Shown here in pieces: positions 60,101 through 64,000 of a stretch of 64,000 nucleotides of DNA (position 1 is its first letter; each line of letters opens with the position of its first letter). Both the position numbers and the translations under genes were made by a program. The stretch covers positions 1,426,001 through 1,490,000 of the forward strand of contig NZ_CP071696.1 of NCBI RefSeq assembly GCF_018024495.1, read 5' to 3'. The stretch is from Agromyces archimandritae. Lineage in GTDB: Bacteria > Actinomycetota > Actinomycetes > Actinomycetales > Microbacteriaceae. The notes under the pieces are model-generated. The model was not told the DNA's origin and ran no database searches. It saw nothing but the letters and a program-made list of their open reading frames with translations.

Positions 60101-61110
60101 GGAGGCACGACGGGGGCGGGGCGTTCGCCCTCGCCGGCTGCGCGGCGCCCGGGGCGCTGCGTCGGGATCGACTGCGTCTGCGCGGGTTCGCTCGTCTCGG
60201 CCGTGCGGCGCGCCTCTGCGCGGCTCACGGCCTGCCGGCGATCCCCCGGCCGGAACATGGCTTCGGCATCGGCCGCAGGAGGAGCGGCAGCCGAGGCCGC
60301 GTCGCGCGCCCAGTCGGGCCAGGCCGGCGGGGTCTGCCGGGCTTCGGCTCGGCCGGCGGGCGGCGGCGGTGCGGGAGTGGATGCGGCGGCGCCGTGCGCA
60401 GCGGCGGAGCCCGCAACTGAGGCGCTCGCAGCCGGGGCACCCGGTGCGGCGAAGCCCGGTGCGGCAGCCCCCGCGGCGGGGGCGGCCCCCGGAGCGGAGC
60501 CCGGCCGGCCGGCACTCGGCGTGCGGGGCTCGGCCCACTCGGGTCGCAACGGCGAGCCGGGGCCGCCCTGGCCTCGGGCTGGGGCTTCGGCGCGGCGCCC
60601 GCGTTCGGCGGGAGCCTCCTGCTGACGACGGCCGCGGATCGGCTCGGGCGAGGTGGGATCGGCGGCGGGGCCGGGCTGCGCCCGGTCGGCGGGAACGACG
60701 CCCGGGAAGCCGGACTGCGAGCCGGACGCGGCGGGCGCACCGGCCGCGGCGGCGGAAGACGGACCGCCGGCCGGGAAGCCGGGTCGCGCCGGAGCGCGCC
60801 GCTGCGGCTCGGCGGGGCCCGTCGGCACGGCCCGTGTCGCATCCGGCGCGCCGGGCGGCGGCGGGATGGGTGTGCCGCGTTCGGCGCGGCGGGCCTCCCC
60901 GCGGCCGACGGGCGGGAACGACGGCGCCTCGCGCCGGGGCGCCTCGTCGGCGACCGAGAACCAGTCGAGCACTTCTTCGTGCCGATGCGCCCTCGGTTCG
61001 GCCGGGCGTGCTGCCGGGCGACCTGCGGGCGGAGCCCCGGCGGGGTCGCCCCCGCCGAGCTGCCCGAGCAGCCAGTCCGCCCCCGTTCCGCGCTCGTCGT
61101 CGTGTGTCAT
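57109..61110 (-). CDS. Very long low-complexity protein with C-terminal septum-formation domain
   Basis: 1333 residues. N-terminus MTHDDERGTGADWLLGQLGG, then about 1100 residues of disordered sequence: Pro/Ala/Arg-rich (to about 400), Tyr/Gln/Gly-rich (EQFGTDGYDTGQQ, about 480-560), Trp/Asn/Asp-rich (AAWNDGTA, about 740-820), Trp/Gln-rich (GWQDEQ, about 830-930) and Gly/Tyr-rich (GGYGGAPGG, about 1070-1140). One TM helix lies at about 1151-1175 (LLWVAGGLVGILVLVGLFW). An extracytoplasmic domain with three or four cysteines (GGECVDPYTDAW, VVACDQPHAAQLVYRG, YYCFANRS) matches the actinobacterial septum-formation domain. The gene stops 1 nt before pyrE begins its own reading. Confidence 0.85.
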   Translation of the reverse strand: MTHDDERGTGADWLLGQLGGGDPAGAPPAGRPAARPAEPRAHRHEEVLDWFSVADEAPRREAPSFPPVGRGEARRAERGTPIPPPPGAPDATRAVPTGPAEPQRRAPARPGFPAGGPSSAAAAGAPAASGSQSGFPGVVPADRAQPGPAADPTSPEPIRGRRQQEAPAERGRRAEAPARGQGGPGSPLRPEWAEPRTPSAGRPGSAPGAAPAAGAAAPGFAAPGAPAASASVAGSAAAHGAAASTPAPPPPAGRAEARQTPPAWPDWARDAASAAAPPAADAEAMFRPGDRRQAVSRAEARRTAETSEPAQTQSIPTQRPGRRAAGEGERPAPVVPPTWNPPAASAPVAPAAAPAPAWNDAPSIPDRPAPTPAATGGSGFDDELWAAFAEADEAPAAYEAPTAYEPPKPDPKDDIWAMFSGDPAEAEPQVRRSSYETADEPAVEADPRSAFGYANQEPASASPYGAPVDRFADDPFRTDAYGAQDGYGAGQQFGTDGYDTGQHAEQFGTDGYDTGQQLGTEQFASGQFGTQQFPAPGYAPAQDAAGGSSDPYGRADGSAEQPWNAQGGEDPFSALAGWGDEAVADPSAGDQYRRAEQWAEEAAETRMIPTVRPEPAVEEPPVEPIRRAWSEPVAEEPPAEPIRRAWSEPRYDDGDPSVSEYGAFGGAPAPSPAEAPAADPGFSWGIVPDPNAGDPLADQPDGGDRWARYSGAAPDARGWTPETPEPADDAGWREPQAWGDAPAEQPVDGAAWNEGAAWDDGTAWNDGTDAGWNAGAPADEDAAWNDGTAQNDDSAWNDDAPWGSATEPNTGGAWDDAQQGWAQQADPQQAGWDDRQGDPQTWNDQGWQDEQGGDAQGWQGAQGPQGWQDAPGWPDEQTRQGWQDETGRQAERGWPAGNEPQQDWQAEQDWQIEQPWRPEDPDAPTAGFEIPGRDRPLQDPFAHLPADDGFGDDARTRAMPAYSGSAAAAFDGYDAAPAGGAYGAAHGSPARDEPVAGGLFDSLFADTGVNKIVSPAESGYPASDRVNAPGGRGNGFGASGGDGGYGDGGYGQAGGYGEPSGGGAADGFDFLMSGGAGGDGASGGYGGAPGGYGGAPGGRGGFGAQRGSGGGGYDQGGYGGQGGNGGRGGYTGGPGGGPGGSGDDGDGKRTQKILLWVAGGLVGILVLVGLFWLGSTLAGGGKAPASDAASSEDAGPAPEPTEPLGEGEHAWDEFFGGECVDPYTDAWAASFTVVACDQPHAAQLVYRGTVSDDPEAAYPGDEELRGQISGLCTAEGVLDVNAIAGMEDLQVQGSYPAKAEQWDAGERDYYCFANRSSGEPLTASIAGPGPAAP

Positions 61111-61111
61111 C

Positions 61112-61660
61112 TCAAGCCAATCCCAGATCCTCGAGCCCGATCGCGTACAGATACGGGTAGCCGGCGGCCTCGATGGTCTCGCGGGCTCCGGTGTCGCGGT
61201 CGACGACGACCGCGACGGCTGCGATCTCGGCGCCGACCTTCTTCAGCGCCTCGATCGCCTTGAGCGGCGAGCCGCCCGTCGTCGAGGTGTCCTCGAGCAC
61301 GATGACGCGCTTGCCTGCGAGCTCGGGGCCTTCGACCTGGCGGCCGCGGCCGTGGTCCTTGGGCTCCTTGCGCACGACGAAGGCGTCGTAGGCGAGACCG
61401 CGTGCGGCGCCCTGGTGCAGGATCGCCGCCGCGATCGGATCCGCGCCCATCGTCATGCCGCCCACCGCGTCGACGTCGGGCACGTCGGCGATGAGGTCGA
61501 GCATGACCTGTCCGATGAGCGGGGCCACCCGATGATCGAGCGCCACTTTTCGCAGGTCCACGTAGAAACTGGCCTGCTTGCCGCTCGTGAGCGTGAAATC
61601 GCCGTGGAAGACCGCGTCGCGGGCGATGGCGGCGATGAGCTCGGTTCGGGTGTCCGTCAC
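61112..61660 (-). CDS. pyrE: Orotate phosphoribosyltransferase
   Basis: 182 residues. PRPP-binding signature VIVLEDTSTTGGS, plus FTLTSGKQASFYVDLRK and RKEPKDHGRGRQVEG. It converts orotate and PRPP to OMP in pyrimidine synthesis. Start GTG 61660 (TDTRTELIAAIARDA) fits a leaderless promoter, TAGAGT seven bases upstream; a TTG two codons earlier is the alternative. Its stop is adjacent to the ATG of the long septum-domain gene (61110), so the two are co-transcribed. Confidence 0.95.
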   Translation of the reverse strand: MTDTRTELIAAIARDAVFHGDFTLTSGKQASFYVDLRKVALDHRVAPLIGQVMLDLIADVPDVDAVGGMTMGADPIAAAILHQGAARGLAYDAFVVRKEPKDHGRGRQVEGPELAGKRVIVLEDTSTTGGSPLKAIEALKKVGAEIAAVAVVVDRDTGARETIEAAGYPYLYAIGLEDLGLA

Positions 61661-61667
61661 GCCCAAT

Positions 61668-61673
61668 ACTCTA
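61668..61673 (-). promoter_or_regulatory. -10 element of the pyrE operon
   Basis: TAGAGT on the minus strand, 7 nt before the GTG at 61660. Confidence 0.45.
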
Positions 61674-61705
61674 CGTGCGGAAGCCCGGGAGTCGAGGGGT
61701 CGGTT

Positions 61706-63154
61706 TCAGCGAGCGTCTTCGGGCGAGTGGATGCCGGGGCCCGCTGCCGGCGCCGCGCCCTCGGAATCGGCGGGCGGCGCGCCGCTCGGTGCGGATCCGC
61801 TCCGGCCTTGCTGTGAATTCCCGATCAGTCGCAGCCGACGCCGCCTACGGCGCCCGAGGAAGGGCCGGGAGAATGCGGTGGCGAGGCGCTGCCACGGGTG
61901 CGGCGGCCCTTCGGCCGGCATGTCGATGTGGAAGAGCTCCTCGGCGCCGGTGCGTGCCACCCGGAACAGGGCGGTACCGATGAGCACGCCGAGCGCGATC
62001 GACATCACCGACACCATCGCGGCCGCGAAGTCGCCGAGGCCGCCCGCGGCGCCGACCGCCGACGTCAGCCCGATGACGCCGGCGGAGCCCGGCACGAGCA
62101 GCGAGAAGCCGGGCAGGAACGTCAGCTGCGACGGCACCCCCCGCGGCAGCCCCGAGATCCACAGCACGAGCGGCGTCATCGCCAACGCCCCCACGAAGCC
62201 GCTCACCGCGGCGCCCGCGAGTGAGCCGAGAGTCTGCGCCGCATACGCGACGAGCAGGACGAGCAGCACCCAGCCGAAGGTGCGCGCCGGCGCCGAATGG
62301 TGCAAGTAGGTGCCGACGGCGTACAGCACGACGCCGATCACCGGCACCCACCACGGCAGCTGCGCGGCGCCTTTCGCCGGCTCATAGCTGTCGTCGGCGA
62401 CGCCGACGATCGTGCCGGCCGCGATGATCCCGAACGCGAGCAGGGCGAGCTGCACGAGACCCATCATGAGCCGCGAGGCGCCGGCGACCATCTGCTTCTC
62501 GGCGAGTTCCATCGTGCCGGTCGTGAGCAACGCGCCGGGCAGGAAGGTCGCCAGCGGCGCGATGAGCACGCGGATCGGATCGCCCACCGGGAAATGCAGG
62601 GCGATCAGGAATACCGCCAGGGCGCTCACGAACGCCGCGACCACGGGCAGCACGAGCTGCAGCGCCTGCGAACGCACGAGCTTCAGGGCGCCGAGCAGCC
62701 CGCCGAGCACCGCGGCGATCGCCAGCGACTGCCACGAAGGCACGAGCATGAGGGCGAGCCCCGCGGTGAGGATCGCATGCCCGAGCGTGCGCAGCACCCA
62801 GCCGAAGTGCGGGCGCATCGCACCGATCTCGTTCAGGCGGCGGATGCCGGCCGCCGGGTCTATGCCGCCCCGTTCGGCGGAGGCGATGAGCCGGTACAGC
62901 GCGTCGACCTGGTCGAAGCGGAAGTTCGCCGTGGTCGCCGAGCGCATGCTCAGGCGCCGCTCGTCTCCGTCGCCCGTCTGGACCAGGATGAGCGTCGGCA
63001 GCACCACGAAGTCGGTGCCGCCCTCGCCGTAGGCGCGTGCGACCCGGCCCATCGTCTCGCGCGTCTGCTCGACCGAGGCGCGCGCCGCGTTCATCCCCTC
63101 GGCCAATCCGAGGAGGAATCGGCGCAGCACCGCGCGATCGACGGGTTCGGCCAT
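61706..63154 (-). CDS. ThrE-family threonine/serine exporter
   Basis: 482 residues. Residues 1-130 form the cytoplasmic ThrE domain (LLGLAEGMNAARASVEQTRETM, LPTLILVQTGDG, GIRRLNEIGAM), followed by about ten TM helices in two blocks (LPGALLTTGTMELAEKQMV; PGSAGVIGLTSAVGAAGGLG). This is the arrangement of Corynebacterium ThrE, which exports threonine and serine. The tail from about 430 is basic then disordered (RRRRRRLRLIGNSQQGRSG). It is separated from pyrE by 45 bp and from the Dcu gene by about 46 bp. Confidence 0.9.
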   Translation of the reverse strand: MAEPVDRAVLRRFLLGLAEGMNAARASVEQTRETMGRVARAYGEGGTDFVVLPTLILVQTGDGDERRLSMRSATTANFRFDQVDALYRLIASAERGGIDPAAGIRRLNEIGAMRPHFGWVLRTLGHAILTAGLALMLVPSWQSLAIAAVLGGLLGALKLVRSQALQLVLPVVAAFVSALAVFLIALHFPVGDPIRVLIAPLATFLPGALLTTGTMELAEKQMVAGASRLMMGLVQLALLAFGIIAAGTIVGVADDSYEPAKGAAQLPWWVPVIGVVLYAVGTYLHHSAPARTFGWVLLVLLVAYAAQTLGSLAGAAVSGFVGALAMTPLVLWISGLPRGVPSQLTFLPGFSLLVPGSAGVIGLTSAVGAAGGLGDFAAAMVSVMSIALGVLIGTALFRVARTGAEELFHIDMPAEGPPHPWQRLATAFSRPFLGRRRRRRLRLIGNSQQGRSGSAPSGAPPADSEGAAPAAGPGIHSPEDAR

Positions 63155-63200
63155 CAGCGCGGCACCCCCGGTCCGGCGCGGCCCGGCATCCGCACCGCCC

Positions 63201-64000
63201 TCACGCCACGATGACGAGCGAGAGGAGCACCCCCACGACCATCGCCACGCCCATGTAGATCAGGTTCGGCAGCTGGAAGGAGTGGTCGAGCACGAACTTG
63301 CCCATGCGGGTCGACCCCGTCTGGTCGAACGCGACCGTCGCCACCTGGCTGCCGTTTGCGGGCAGCGTGTAGATGCCCATCGCGCTCGGCCACAGACCCA
63401 CCATGAGCGAGGCCGGCAGGCCGATCGTGAGGCCGATCGGCACGATCGCGTTCGTCGCCGACGACTGGCTCGTCGTGAGGGTGGCGACCAGGAACATCGC
63501 CAGCGCGAACAGCAGCGCGCCCACGAACGCCGTGCCGCCCTCGACGAAGTGGCCGAGGCCGCCGACGATGAGGGTGTTGTTCTCGGCGACGAAGGTGTTC
63601 GCCAGCCACGCGATGCCGAACAGGGCGATCGCACCCACGATGCCCGCAGGGAACGTCGACTGCGCCGGCACGTCCTTCGCCTTCACCTTGCAGATGATGA
63701 AGATGAGGGCCGCGATCACACCCATCGTGACCTGGATGATCATCACGACCGAGACGCGCACCGGGTTGCCGTCGTCATCGGTGCCGACGACCGGGCGGAT
63801 CTGTTCGAACAGGCCCATGACGACGATGAACGCCACCCCGGCCAGGAAGATCGCCGCCGAGATCACGCTCGACTTCGGCAGCTTCTTGGCGTGCACATCC
63901 TCCTGCGGGGGCTTGATGAGGCCCTCCTCGAGACGGTGCTGGTACTCCGGGTCCTCGTCGAGATCCTTGTGGCGGCGCAGCATGAAGAGGGCCGCGACGA
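63201..64000 (-). CDS. Anaerobic C4-dicarboxylate transporter (DcuA/DcuB), C-terminal part
   Basis: At least 266 codons, open through the window edge; an internal ATG at 63983 is not the start because the frame continues upstream as VAALF. TM segments and family sequence include SSVISAAIFLAGVAFIVVMG, ALFALAMFLVATLTTSQSSA and IGLTIGLPASLMVGLWPSA. Dcu proteins exchange fumarate, succinate, malate or aspartate during anaerobic growth, which is unusual in this mostly aerobic group. The cytoplasmic loop RRHKDLDEDPEYQHRLEEGL is typical. Confidence 0.87.
   Translation of the reverse strand, partial: VAALFMLRRHKDLDEDPEYQHRLEEGLIKPPQEDVHAKKLPKSSVISAAIFLAGVAFIVVMGLFEQIRPVVGTDDDGNPVRVSVVMIIQVTMGVIAALIFIICKVKAKDVPAQSTFPAGIVGAIALFGIAWLANTFVAENNTLIVGGLGHFVEGGTAFVGALLFALAMFLVATLTTSQSSATNAIVPIGLTIGLPASLMVGLWPSAMGIYTLPANGSQVATVAFDQTGSTRMGKFVLDHSFQLPNLIYMGVAMVVGVLLSLVIVA

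Noticed and set aside
57100..60420. A plus-strand frame of about 1100 codons opposite the low-complexity septum-domain gene
   Set aside because: Considered because the minus-strand protein is itself low complexity. The minus frame has a TM helix, a conserved C-terminal domain and tight linkage to pyrE; the plus frame has none.

Overview
The window is very GC-rich actinobacterial chromosome, most like the family Microbacteriaceae. The evidence is the strong GC3 bias, frequent GTG starts, many genes whose -10 hexamer sits only 5-7 nt before the start codon (leaderless mRNAs), a dispersed GGTCTCGATACG repeat, and families such as DUF3151, the septum-formation domain and DUF5979 surface proteins. 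No rRNA, tRNA or CRISPR array was seen. The genus cannot be fixed from the sequence alone.

Layout. 0.1-2.7 kb: a small membrane protein, a small ferredoxin-fold-like protein and a single-chain cytochrome b/molybdopterin oxidoreductase. 3.0-9.0 kb: two divergent DUF485 + sodium:solute symporter modules. One (actP-like) runs leftward; the other runs rightward behind a LytS/LytTR two-component system. 9.4-17.5 kb: a TAXI-type TRAP transporter (binding protein + fused permease), a lower-GC pair of small unknown genes, then an OmpR/HK two-component operon that ends in a second TAXI binding protein with a C-terminal frameshift. 17.5-26.8 kb: one gene for a 3099-residue LPXTG surface protein with eleven tandem DUF5979-like units. 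27-34 kb: a TSUP exporter, a GNAT acetyltransferase, an antitoxin-like protein, a creatinase/M24-like hydrolase, and the DUF3151-purA-M20 peptidase operon.

34.1-45.5 kb is a catabolic locus for a sugar acid. An eight-gene operon (gluconokinase, 5-keto-gluconate reductase, idonate-type dehydrogenase, ribose-type ABC importer, cyclase-family hydrolase, hydroxyacid dehydrogenase) has a clear promoter overlapped by a GTTC-N8-GAAC palindrome. The same palindrome sits between two further divergent dehydrogenase genes, and an IclR regulator (itself frameshifted near its C-terminus) lies between them. I infer one regulon.

45.5-52.9 kb: argG, a DUF4440-like gene, an ABC-transporter island bordered by 47-bp direct repeats and carrying an IS481 element, then a TrmH-type RNA methyltransferase and a NUDIX hydrolase. 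The repeats suggest the island split an ancestral trmH-DUF4440 operon. 53.2-57.0 kb: Nramp transporter mntH with a MntR-box-like palindrome on its start codon, an odd small protein, a DtxR/MntR regulator, a tiny membrane ORF and a HAD phosphatase. 57.1-64.0 kb: a 1333-residue low-complexity septum-formation-domain protein, pyrE, a ThrE-type exporter, and the C-terminal part of a Dcu C4-dicarboxylate transporter cut by the window edge.

Intergenic DNA is unusually structured. There are at least three dispersed palindromic element families (87 bp, 66 bp and the GGTCTCGATACG family), and many larger gaps also carry their own short tandem repeat.
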